Below, piece by piece: positions 8,836 through 18,860 of a stretch of DNA of 64,000 bases (position 1 is the stretch's first letter; each line of letters opens with the position of its first letter). The notes under the pieces are model-generated. The model was not told the DNA's origin. It did no database searches and was given only the letters and a program-made list of their open reading frames with translations. Origin of the DNA: Haloplanus litoreus (GTDB lineage Archaea > Halobacteriota > Halobacteria > Halobacteriales > Haloferacaceae); NCBI RefSeq assembly GCF_042677945.1, contig NZ_JBHUDN010000005.1, one strand, 5' to 3'. A program made the translations under genes and the position numbers.

Positions 8836-9144
8836 ATGCAGCAGGCACGCGTTCGCCTGGCGGGCACGAGCCCCGAGGACCTCGACGGCATCTGCGACGA
8901 AGTCCGCGAAATCGCGAGCAAGACGGGCGTCAACCTCAGCGGGCCGATCCCGCTGCCCACGAAAACGCTGGAAGTCCCATCCCGGAAGTCCCCCGACGGT
9001 GAGGGGACGGCCACCTGGGAGCACTGGGAGATGCGCGTCCACAAGCGGCTGATCGACATCGACGCGGACGAGCGTGCGCTGCGTCAGCTCATGCGCATCC
9101 AGGTGCCGAACGACGTCAGCATCGAGATCGTCCTCGAAGACTGA
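8836..9144 (+). CDS. rpsJ: 30S ribosomal protein S10 (uS10)
   Basis: Small-subunit head protein of 102 aa. Typical archaeal S10 sequence: ARVRLAGTSPEDLDGICDEV at the start, GPIPLPTKTLEVPSRKSPDG forming the long loop, then WEMRVHKRLIDIDADE. The ATG follows directly on the EF-1 alpha stop codon. After the stop, the spacer contains short T runs (GCGTTTTACCG, CGCTTTTCGG) that could terminate the operon before the tRNA gene. Confidence 0.97.
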   Translation: MQQARVRLAGTSPEDLDGICDEVREIASKTGVNLSGPIPLPTKTLEVPSRKSPDGEGTATWEHWEMRVHKRLIDIDADERALRQLMRIQVPNDVSIEIVLED

Positions 9145-9197
9145 CCGAACGGCGCTAAGGCGTTTTACCGTCTCCGCTTTTCGGCGACGAACAGAAG

Positions 9198-9205
9198 CTT
9201 ACAAG
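9198..9205 (+). promoter_or_regulatory. Putative TATA box of the tRNA-Ala gene
   Basis: CTTACAAG, about 30 bases before the mature tRNA 5' end, in otherwise GC-rich spacer. Its position fits an archaeal promoter. Confidence 0.4.
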
Positions 9206-9231
9206 TACGCTCGACGGCTGTGTCACACTGC

Positions 9232-9303
9232 GGGCTCGTAGATCAGTGGCAGATCGCTTCCTTCGCAAGGAAGAGGCCCCGGGTTCAAATCCCGGCGAGT
9301 CCA
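9232..9303 (+). tRNA. tRNA-Ala (anticodon CGC)
   Basis: Cloverleaf of 72 nt. The acceptor stem GGGCTCG pairs with CGAGTCC and carries the G3-T70 wobble, the alanine identity element. The anticodon stem CTTCC/GGAAG encloses loop TTCGCAA, giving anticodon CGC (codon GCG). The T arm is CCGGG-TTCAAAT-CCCGG. The discriminator base is A; CCA is not encoded and there is no intron. A 14-base exact copy of its 3' end lies 89 bases downstream. Confidence 0.96.
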
Positions 9304-9378
9304 CTTCTTCACTCACTTCGTTCGTTCAGTCGTGGACTTGCCGGAGTCCCACTCGCTCACTCCGTTCGCTCGCGGGAC

Positions 9379-9392
9379 TCCCGGCGAGTCCA
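9379..9392 (+). repeat. Duplicate of the tRNA-Ala 3' end
   Basis: TCCCGGCGAGTCCA occurs at 9290-9303 (tRNA 3' end) and again here. Such direct repeats arise when an element integrates at a tRNA 3' end, although no integrase is left nearby. The 75 bases between the copies hold short motifs (CACTTCGTTCG, CACTCCGTTCG) of a kind frequent in haloarchaeal spacers. Confidence 0.6.
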
Positions 9393-10054
9393 TCCAAATT
9401 TTACTCGGTCGGTAACGAGCTGAAGCGACGCATAGCGCCGTCTCGAGGCTGTTCTCTGCTTTCGGTCATCGGTCACCGCGGCCCCCCATTTCGAGTCCGC
9501 TGCGAGGGCCGGTGCGCCTCGACGCCATCGGTGGTCGCCACCGCGCCGCCTTCGGCACCTGCTCGGGCCAGCCAGTCGCCGAGTGTCTCTGCAAGGGCTA
9601 CACACCACGATTGGTGTGCCACCTCGCCGCGATGCTGTTCGCCTACACCCACGGGGCGGCCGTCGTCGCCGACCTCGACAGCCTCTCGACGAGGAGAACG
9701 CGATGCCGTTGGGTCAGTTCCGGTGAGGCGTGACCATACTCGCTTCGAAAAATCAGGGAGTTGGGGAGTGCAGTATGTCAGAGGCACCCGTTCCCGTTTC
9801 CAACGTGTCTCCCCGGAGGGATGTATCCCGACTGTTCCCCGAATGATCAAAAACACAACAAAATTGTGGGGCCTCGGCGTCGACACGGCGGGCGGTAGCC
9901 CCGTCTTTCGCCCGTCCTCGCCGTTCTCCTGCTGGGTTCGTTCGTCATCGTCGACACCGCGCCGTTCGAGGCGGGCGAATGCACCGGCAGGACGGATGGG
10001 GTCCCGGTCCGTCCGTCCCGCCCGTAATTCACGCAACGTTCGGGCCGAATCGTA
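9393..10054. other. Gene-free region downstream of tRNA-Ala
   Basis: About 660 bases in which I support no gene. Open frames exist on both strands but are Arg/Ser-rich and lack family resemblance or clear starts. The minus-strand frame between roughly 9735 and 9473 (with a stretch reading VALAETLGDWLARAGAEGG) is the most protein-like and may be a decayed gene. An A/T-rich patch (AAAAACACAACAAAATTG) lies at 9848-9865. The rest is unremarkable. Confidence 0.5.
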
Positions 10055-10305
10055 CAGTTTTTATCGGGGAGGACGATGTTCCGGTGGCTCCCGCCGCCCG
10101 TTCGGGCGACCGAGAGCCTGCCTTCCGCGCGCACAGCGCGTGCGGACGGACGACAGCGTGAGCTTTCGGGCTTCGGTCCCAGTCTCCCCCTCACGCTTCC
10201 GCCGTTTCGACGGCGTCCTGCCGGCGACCACCGAGCCACTACTCTGTCCGTGACGACGGCTCGGGGCGACTGGCGACGAGGGTGCGAGACGGCATAAGCC
10301 GTCTC
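10055..10305 (+). ncRNA. Candidate structured non-coding RNA
   Basis: A TATA-like CAGTTTTTATC near 10055-10065 is followed by a run of potential hairpins: 10095-10099 with 10104-10108; 10125-10131 with 10139-10145 (one wobble); 10155-10162 with 10190-10197 (8 bp); 10201-10205 with 10210-10214 (TTCG loop). The last, 10286-10293 with 10298-10305, is an 8-bp perfect stem with an ATAA loop. No protein frame is convincing. I found none of the conserved boxes I know for RNase P or SRP RNA. GC-rich DNA makes chance stems common, so this is tentative. Confidence 0.25.
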
Positions 10306-10492
10306 ACCATGGTACGAAAGGTGCCGTCGGCGTGGACTCGATGTATGGTCGATCCGCACTCGACGGCGGGCCCACGGGTGGTCGCCCGCGAAGCCAGGTA
10401 AGGGCGCGTCGGATCGCTATACAAAACTACCGCCGCAATTTTCAAAATCGGGAACTGCGCCGCGGCCGGCGTCGGCGGGGTGGTCGCTCACT

Positions 10493-10567
10493 CCGACCGT
10501 TGTCACAGTTTGCCGGTGGGTCGCCGTAGCGTCGGCGACTCACCGGAACTGATTTGCAACGATCCGT
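10493..10567 (-). repeat. Palindromic stop-codon-associated element, copy A
   Basis: Imperfect palindrome. Read on the minus strand it starts ACGGATCGTTG one base after the TGA of the RNB ribonuclease gene. Inner arms CCGGTGGGTCGCCG and CGGCGACTCACCGG are near-perfect inverted repeats around a short loop. Outer arms and core are shared with elements at 27059-27136 and 28965-29042. It would form a long hairpin in the 3' UTR and may act as a terminator or processing site. Confidence 0.75.
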
Positions 10568-10568
10568 C

Positions 10569-11891
10569 TCAGTCGTCCTCGGGCGGCAGGCCCTCGTCGT
10601 TCACCACGTTGCCGTCGTCGTCGACGGTGACGACGCCGCGGTTGTTGACCGCGTAAGGGTCCAGACCGATCTCCTCCATGAACCCCTTGTAGAGACGTTC
10701 GACCGTCTCGCCGTCCTTCTGGCGATCCGAGGCGCGGTCACAGAGTTCGATCAGATCCTCGGGCACGTCGTTCTCGTGGACGATCCAGTGGTTGATCAGG
10801 TCGGAGAGGCGCCGGATTGGCGAGGTGAAGTGGCCGTAGATGTCGAAGTTGAGCGCGTGGTGACCGCCGAAGGGGTCGTTCATGTACTTCGCGCGGGGCA
10901 TCACCTTCAACACGGCCCGCTGGATCTTCGACAGCATCCGGTCGGGTGCGTTCTCCAGTGCGCCGTTGACGGCCTTGCGCGGGTCGTCCCACTTATCGGA
11001 GGGGATGGAGACGCCGTCGAGTTCCTGAATCTCGCGGAGGGCGTCGTTCCACTGGTCGGGGGTGGGCTGGGGATGAACCCGGTACATCGCCTCGACGCCG
11101 CGGTTCCACATCAGTTCGTGGGTCACGGCCTTGTTCGCCTTCAGCATGCACTCCTCGATGATGGTGTGAGCGCGGTCCCGCCGGGGGTTGAGGACGAGCG
11201 AGCCGTCCTCCTTGCGCTGTTCGTGCATTCGGTCGGCGAGTTCGAACGCGAGGACGTTCTCCTCGTGGAGCGGCGCCTCGGGGTCTTCGAGACGGTTCTC
11301 ACACTGGCTGTACGTGAGTCGCTCGTCGCTCCGGATGACGGACTTGTAGATGTCGATCGTCTCGAAGGAGAGCGTCTCGGCGTCGAGTTCCATCTCGACG
11401 GTGTGGGCGAGGCGGTCCTCCTCGGGGACGAGCGAACACACCGTCTCCGCGAGCGTCGGCGGGAGCATGTGGATGGTGTAGGCGGGGAGGTAGACGGTGT
11501 TGCCCCGCTGGACTGCCTCCTCCCACATCGCGGAGTCGGGGTGGACGTAGTGGGTCACGTCCGCGATGTGGACCCAGAGGCGGTAGCCGTCTTCCTCCTC
11601 CCGGACGCTGATGGCGTCGTCGAAGTCCTGGGCGTCGATGGGGTCGGTCGTCCACGCGGTCAGCTCGCGGAGGTCACGCCGCTCGTCGAGTTCGTCCTCG
11701 ATCTCTTGCTGTACGTCCTCCGTCCGGTCGCGTGCCTCGCGGAGTACCTCGGGGGGGAAGGCGTCACGGATCTCGAACTCCTCGAACAGTTCCTCGCGTT
11801 TCTCCTGTAACTGTCCGGCCTCGGCCGGACTGATCTCTACTGGGCCTTGCCCCTCGGCGGTCCCGGCCTGGGCCTGCGCGTCGTTCGTCAT
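10569..11891 (-). CDS. RNB domain-containing ribonuclease (RNase II/R type)
   Basis: Predicted 3'-5' exoribonuclease of 440 aa, essentially the RNB catalytic domain. The metal-binding Asp cluster DPIDAQDFDDAISV is near residue 85, RLWVHIADVTHYV follows, and the C-terminal part keeps HHALNFDIYGHFTSPIRRLSD. The first ~65 residues are acidic and probably helical; S1 and cold-shock domains are absent, as expected for haloarchaeal homologues. An exosome-independent role in RNA decay is inferred. The 3' UTR carries palindrome copy A. Confidence 0.92.
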   Translation of the reverse strand: MTNDAQAQAGTAEGQGPVEISPAEAGQLQEKREELFEEFEIRDAFPPEVLREARDRTEDVQQEIEDELDERRDLRELTAWTTDPIDAQDFDDAISVREEEDGYRLWVHIADVTHYVHPDSAMWEEAVQRGNTVYLPAYTIHMLPPTLAETVCSLVPEEDRLAHTVEMELDAETLSFETIDIYKSVIRSDERLTYSQCENRLEDPEAPLHEENVLAFELADRMHEQRKEDGSLVLNPRRDRAHTIIEECMLKANKAVTHELMWNRGVEAMYRVHPQPTPDQWNDALREIQELDGVSIPSDKWDDPRKAVNGALENAPDRMLSKIQRAVLKVMPRAKYMNDPFGGHHALNFDIYGHFTSPIRRLSDLINHWIVHENDVPEDLIELCDRASDRQKDGETVERLYKGFMEEIGLDPYAVNNRGVVTVDDDGNVVNDEGLPPEDD

Positions 11892-11954
11892 GCCCCGGAC
11901 TATACGTGACGGGTAGTTAGACGTGTCGGGCGAGGCGCCGTGACGGCCGCGCGA

Positions 11955-12266
11955 TCAGGATTCGGGCTCCTCGGTGGAGCCGTAACGCTCCTCGACGGTG
12001 ACGTAGTAGCGCTCGAGGAAGTCCTCGCGCGAGAGGCCCTCGCCGTCGACGATTTCGACGAGCAGTGCTTCGAGTTCGTCGCGTGGCTGGTGACAGAGGT
12101 TCCGGTAACACTCCTTACAGAGGTGTTCGAACTGCTTGCCGTGTCGGCTCCAGCGGTCGCCCTCCTTGTCGTACTCCCGTGCCTCGGATCGGAGCAGCGA
12201 GGTCCCACACGCGATGCAGACGACCGTCTTTCGGTCCCGACCCCCGTCCGATCCGGAACGCCACAT
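11955..12266 (-). CDS. Small Cys-rich zinc-binding protein
   Basis: Protein of 103 aa started at MWRSGSDGG; longer upstream frame sequence lacks coding character and overlaps the divergent PUA gene. Two Cys pairs, CIACGTSLL and LCKECYRNLC, separated by about 40 residues including SRHGKQFEH, suggest a zinc ribbon. The C-terminal half is acidic and helical. I think haloarchaeal homologues exist (a DUF family whose number I cannot give with certainty). Function unknown; nucleic-acid or protein binding is a guess from the fold. Confidence 0.75.
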   Translation of the reverse strand: MWRSGSDGGRDRKTVVCIACGTSLLRSEAREYDKEGDRWSRHGKQFEHLCKECYRNLCHQPRDELEALLVEIVDGEGLSREDFLERYYVTVEERYGSTEEPES

Positions 12267-12377
12267 GGACGGGTGCAGGTACCACGCCCACTTAGCGTTT
12301 GTTACGCGTCCGACGCGCGACCGACGCCCCCACGACGGAACGGGCGACTTATCCGCCGAGCGGTCCCAGGACCCGGT

Positions 12378-12857
12378 ATGGAGGTCAAATCGCGCCACCA
12401 CCTTCGGAGCGACGAAATCGGGGAGCTGACGGCGACCATCGAGGACGCACTCGGCGTCGACGTCGACGGCGACACTTACGAGCGTGTCGACCTCGTGGGC
12501 ACCGAGTTCGACCTGGTGCTCGTCGACGGCGACCCGACCGTCTTCTTCGTCGACGGCGACCCGTTCCTGACGGTTCGCGGGGCGAACGCCTACCCGCCCG
12601 AACGCCGCGTCGTCACCGTCGACGCCGGCGCCGTCCAGTTCGTCAGCGACGGTGCCGACGTGATGCGTCCGGGCATCGTCGAAGCCGACGACGACATCGC
12701 GGTCGGCGACTTGGTCGTCGTCGTCGAGGAGACTCACGGCAAGGCGCTGGCGGTGGGCCGCGCGCTCGAACCCGGTTCGGACATGGTCGGCGACTCCGGC
12801 AAGGTCGTCGAGTCGGTCCACCACGTCGGCGACGAGCTGTACGAATTCTCGGTGTAG
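12378..12857 (+). CDS. PUA domain RNA-binding protein
   Basis: Protein of 159 aa from ATG 12378 (MEVKSRHHLRSDE). The first ~75 residues form a pre-PUA-like domain ending in VFFVDGDPFLTVRGAN. The PUA domain follows: VVTVDAGAVQFVSDGADVMRPGIVEADD, then VGDLVVVVEETHGKALAVGRAL. This two-domain layout matches archaeal relatives of MCT-1/Tma20, suggesting RNA or ribosome binding. Divergent from the zinc-binding protein, with a ~110-base shared promoter region. Confidence 0.85.
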   Translation: MEVKSRHHLRSDEIGELTATIEDALGVDVDGDTYERVDLVGTEFDLVLVDGDPTVFFVDGDPFLTVRGANAYPPERRVVTVDAGAVQFVSDGADVMRPGIVEADDDIAVGDLVVVVEETHGKALAVGRALEPGSDMVGDSGKVVESVHHVGDELYEFSV

Positions 12858-12967
12858 CCGGTCCGGCATCGGCGCGGTCCCATCGAGTCGGAACGTCCCG
12901 CAGTGGGGCGTTTCAGAGTCCGAGACGCCGCCCCGAACTATACGTTCTGCGGGCCGTGCGTCCACAC

Positions 12968-13153
12968 GTGTCCCAGCAGAACCCGCTTGCGAGCCCGGTA
13001 CTGCGATACGCCGTCGGTGCGAGTGGTGCGGTGGTCATCGCGGCTATCGCGTACCTCTATCTCGACGGTACCGTCCAGCTCTTTGCTTACGTCATGGCCG
13101 TGCTCGACGTGCTCGTCACGCCACAACTACTGAAGCGGGCAGCGGCCGAGTGA
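12968..13153 (+). CDS. Small membrane protein
   Basis: Predicted 61-aa protein from GTG 12968 (VSQQNPLASPVLRYAVG). Two hydrophobic segments (GASGAVVIAAIAYLYLDG and VQLFAYVMAVLDVLVTPQLL) are likely membrane helices, followed by KRAAAE. No ATG fits the frame nearby, and the N-terminal extension of the same frame is Arg-rich and overlaps the PUA gene antisense to coding logic. I do not recognise the family. Confidence 0.55.
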   Translation: MSQQNPLASPVLRYAVGASGAVVIAAIAYLYLDGTVQLFAYVMAVLDVLVTPQLLKRAAAE

Positions 13154-13207
13154 GCGTACCCGCACCGACTCACGCTCCCAGTATTTCGTCTCCCGGCGAC
13201 CGACCGG

Positions 13208-13852
13208 TCAGCTGTACCGCTCCACTGCAGCCTCGTACCCCCGCTTCGCGAGCCGGTACGTCTCGCGCAGGTCGGCCACCGGCGAGTCGCTGGCGTCGAC
13301 GCGCAGGTCGTGGTACAGCGGTTCTCCGGCCCCGGGCGTCGAGACGACGACGGCGGCGCTGCCGACCGGTAGTTCTTCCTCTCGCCGGTCGCCGCCCGCC
13401 CGCTCACCCGCCGCGAGCGCGGTGAGGAGGCACCGCACGAGCGGCGCGTCGCGTTCGTTCTCCCGGTACCCCTGTTCCATCGCGTCCAGCACCGTCTCCT
13501 CCGTCAGGGACGTGCCCGCGACGGTGTAGCCCTCTCCCGTCCGGTGGGTCGCCACGGGTCGGCAGTCCGCGCCGGTGTGGGCGGCCGCCTCCGCCGCGTC
13601 GACGCCGTGGAACTGGCTCCCGTCGCCGTCGGTGGCCATGTCGGCGAACGCGTCGGCGAGGCGGCCACCAGACGCGAGGGTGGAGAGACACCGCGTCCCC
13701 GCGTCGGGGTCGGTGACGCCGGCTGTCGCGACGGCGCCGTGGTCGCTCACGTGCGGGCAGACGCTCCCCACGGCGGGGAGGCGGGTGGCGGCGGCGACAC
13801 CGAAGCGATGGCCTCCGTCGGCGGGTTCCCGGACGCAGATGCTGTAGGTCAC
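13208..13852 (-). CDS. DUF1028 family protein (Ntn-hydrolase-like)
   Basis: About 214 aa from GTG 13852, giving MTYSICVRE. This is the typical start of DUF1028, whose members resemble N-terminal nucleophile hydrolases. The conserved beginning TYSICVREPADGGHRFGVAAAT is followed by PAVGSVCPHVSDHGAVATAG, and YTVAGTSLTEETVLDAM is a second family hallmark. An ATG 23 codons upstream (13921) exists, but the extension lacks conservation and lies in the SepF promoter region. Function is unproven; peptide or amide hydrolysis is an inference. Confidence 0.85.
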   Translation of the reverse strand: MTYSICVREPADGGHRFGVAAATRLPAVGSVCPHVSDHGAVATAGVTDPDAGTRCLSTLASGGRLADAFADMATDGDGSQFHGVDAAEAAAHTGADCRPVATHRTGEGYTVAGTSLTEETVLDAMEQGYRENERDAPLVRCLLTALAAGERAGGDRREEELPVGSAAVVVSTPGAGEPLYHDLRVDASDSPVADLRETYRLAKRGYEAAVERYS

Positions 13853-13953
13853 GGTGGAGGGACGGCCGCCGCGGTGAAAAGCGCCGGGACGAGCGGTGTC
13901 GCGACCGTGCGTCTGACGCAAGAACTAATGAGGCGGTGGTTCCTGTTGGTACT

Positions 13954-14307
13954 ATGGGTATCATGAGTAAAATCCTCGGCGGTGGCGGCACCCACAGCAC
14001 CGAGGACTACGTCGAACTGAGCCTCGACGACTTCGACACGGCGCGGGCCGAGGCGGGGATGAGCGTGCACTTCGCGGAGATCAGTGAGCAGCGAGACGCC
14101 ATGGCGATCAAGGACGCCGTCTACGACGGGGATCTCGTCATCGCGGACATCACACGGATGAGTCCGAGCGACAGCGTGGTCGACCGGATTCTGGAGGACC
14201 TCCGGCAGGTCGCCCGCGAAGTCGACGGCGACGTGGTCGTGAAGGAGGACGATCAGGTCGTCGTCACGCCGACGGGCGTGAAGATCAGCCGCGAGAAACT
14301 CTCCTGA
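13954..14307 (+). CDS. sepF: Cell division protein SepF
   Basis: Archaeal SepF (117 aa) anchors the FtsZ ring to the membrane and is the proposed early division anchor in haloarchaea. The N-terminal MGIMSKILGGGG is the short membrane-targeting region. After an acidic linker (YVELSLDDFD) the globular SepF domain runs from VHFAEISEQRDAMAIKDAVYDG to VVVTPTGVKISREKLS. ATG 13954 was chosen over one 18 bases upstream because MGIMSKIL is the family start; ATG 13963 is a further alternative. An AT-richer AAGAACTAATGA about 30 bases upstream may be its promoter. Confidence 0.94.
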   Translation: MGIMSKILGGGGTHSTEDYVELSLDDFDTARAEAGMSVHFAEISEQRDAMAIKDAVYDGDLVIADITRMSPSDSVVDRILEDLRQVAREVDGDVVVKEDDQVVVTPTGVKISREKLS

Positions 14308-14438
14308 GAGACTCGGTTGCGTCGCTTCCAGTGTCTCGCGGCTCCGCGACGGCGAGACACGGCACTGGTTCCCACCCATCCGACGACGACCGTCGGAACC
14401 GACAGCGTTTCACCGATCCGGTTCCCAGTCGCGCGTAG

Positions 14439-17423
<2,985 letters not shown>

Positions 17424-17459
17424 CCGCGGTCGCTGCTCGATCCCGACGGCCGACGGCTG

Positions 17460-18593
17460 CTACGCGCCGAAGGCCGTCCGCACCGCGTCGGCCACTGCGT
17501 TCGCCCGCATCGCGTGTTCTACCTCGTCGCGGATACCGTTCGTGACGTAAGCCATCGCCAGTCCGGACTCGGGATCCCCCCAGCCGACGACACTCCCCAG
17601 GCCACCGTGCCCGAACGTCGTTCGCGGGGCGACGGTGCCGTACTTGTCCCACGCGGTCCCCGCACGCTCGAAGCCGAGGGCGTAGCGCCGCGGCACCCGT
17701 AGCGTCCCGTCGCGCTCCACCTCGACTTGCACGCTCGTCGCCGTGCGGACGGTGTCGGGGTCGAGGAGTCGACGTCCGTCGAGTTCGCCGCCGTTGGCGA
17801 GGCAGGCGTAGAAGCGCGCCATGTCGCGGGCCGTGCCGACGCCCGTCGCCGCGGGAACGACCGCCCGGCGGATCGACTCGCGGTTGAACAGGGCCGCCGC
17901 CTCCGCGGCCGTCCCGGGGAGACCGGCACCGCTCTCCCGACACCGCTTGCCCGCCTCGAAGCCGGCGAGGGTGGCGACGTCGTCCGGGTCGCCCGCCGGG
18001 AGGCCGATGCTCGTGTCCGTCATCCCCAGCGGCTCGAAGACGTGTTCGCGCGCGTAGGTGTCGACGGACGTCCCGCTCACGCGGCGGACGAGTTCTCCCA
18101 CGAGGAACCCGTAGGTGAGCGCGTGGTACGCGGCGGTCGACCCCGGCCGGAAAGTCGGATCGAGATCCTCCATCGCCGTCACGGCGGCCTCCCAGTCGGT
18201 CCAGCGCCCGGGGTCCTCGTCCAACGGCCCGGAAGGAAGCCCCGCTTGGTGGCTGAGCACGTGCCGCACCGTCGCCTCGGCCTTCTCGGTGCCCACCTCG
18301 GCGAACGTGGGCCAGTGGTCGCACACTGGATCGTCGTACGAGAGCTGGCCACGCTCGACGAGGTGGTGCAGGCAAGCCCCGGCATACGGTTTCGTACACG
18401 AGAACAACACGTGCCGCCGGTCGGGCGTCGTCTCCGGCCCGTCCGGGGCGACGACCCCTGCCGCGACGTCGAGGACCAGGTCGGTCCCGTCGTACACCGC
18501 CAACTGGCCGCCGTGGTGGAGGCCGGCGGCGACGTGGGACTCGAACACCTGCCGCACGCGAGCCGCCGGATCGGCGTCGAACGTCGAACCCAT
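17460..18593 (-). CDS. Serine hydrolase, beta-lactamase/EstB superfamily
   Basis: About 377 aa from the ATG giving MGSTFDADP; a longer start at 18656 adds an unconserved tail. The SxxK motif is SCTK in HVLFSCTKPYAG (near residue 60), the second motif is YHALTYGFLVGEL (Tyr in place of YxN, as in EstB-like esterases), and HGGLGSVVGWGD is the third. This pattern points to an esterase or peptidase rather than a true beta-lactamase. There is no signal peptide, so it is probably cytoplasmic. Convergent with uvrA. Confidence 0.88.
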   Translation of the reverse strand: MGSTFDADPAARVRQVFESHVAAGLHHGGQLAVYDGTDLVLDVAAGVVAPDGPETTPDRRHVLFSCTKPYAGACLHHLVERGQLSYDDPVCDHWPTFAEVGTEKAEATVRHVLSHQAGLPSGPLDEDPGRWTDWEAAVTAMEDLDPTFRPGSTAAYHALTYGFLVGELVRRVSGTSVDTYAREHVFEPLGMTDTSIGLPAGDPDDVATLAGFEAGKRCRESGAGLPGTAAEAAALFNRESIRRAVVPAATGVGTARDMARFYACLANGGELDGRRLLDPDTVRTATSVQVEVERDGTLRVPRRYALGFERAGTAWDKYGTVAPRTTFGHGGLGSVVGWGDPESGLAMAYVTNGIRDEVEHAMRANAVADAVRTAFGA

Positions 18594-18814
18594 GTGTGGC
18601 ATGTATCCCCATTGGGAGGAAAGCCCGTCGACCGAACGTGAGGGGAGGTACCGCACGTCGCCCCACGATGCTCGTCCGGAGGCGTCCTCGTCCCCTCGAT
18701 GCCCCCCGTCGGCGTGGGTGCCCGACCCCGTCGGGTGAATCGACCGATCCCAGCACCGACGTCGCGGTAGCCGACGGCTGGACGACCCGATCCCTCGTCC
18801 CGGAACTCAAGCTT

Positions 18815-18859
18815 ACTTTTATTAGCCAAATTTATGTTTGTCTAGCTGGTCGGGAGGGG
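18815..18859 (+). promoter_or_regulatory. AT-rich promoter and ribosome binding site of the surface binding-protein operon
   Basis: ACTTTTATTAG (18815-18825) and AAATTTATG (18828-18836) form a sharply AT-rich island suitable for TATA/BRE and possibly a repressor site. GGGAGGGG at 18852-18859 is a strong Shine-Dalgarno-like motif directly before ATG 18861, so this mRNA is probably not leaderless. I see no clean palindrome that would identify a metal regulator. Confidence 0.5.
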
Positions 18860-18860
18860 T

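Noticed and set aside
9246..10253. 335-codon frame starting inside tRNA-Ala
   Set aside because: It overlaps the tRNA, is Arg/Ser/Pro-rich, and has no conserved segment or plausible start.
10055..10305. RNase P RNA or SRP (7S) RNA
   Set aside because: I could not find the conserved boxes I know for either, and the length is short for archaeal RNase P RNA. Kept only as an unnamed candidate RNA.
10554..11810. 418-codon plus-strand frame opposite the RNB ribonuclease
   Set aside because: The minus strand has clear RNB motifs; the plus frame is Val/Asp/Glu-rich shadow sequence.
17460..18593. True beta-lactamase (antibiotic resistance)
   Set aside because: The SxxK and HGG motifs are shared with esterases and peptidases, the YxN motif is changed to the EstB type, there is no signal peptide, and archaea lack peptidoglycan.
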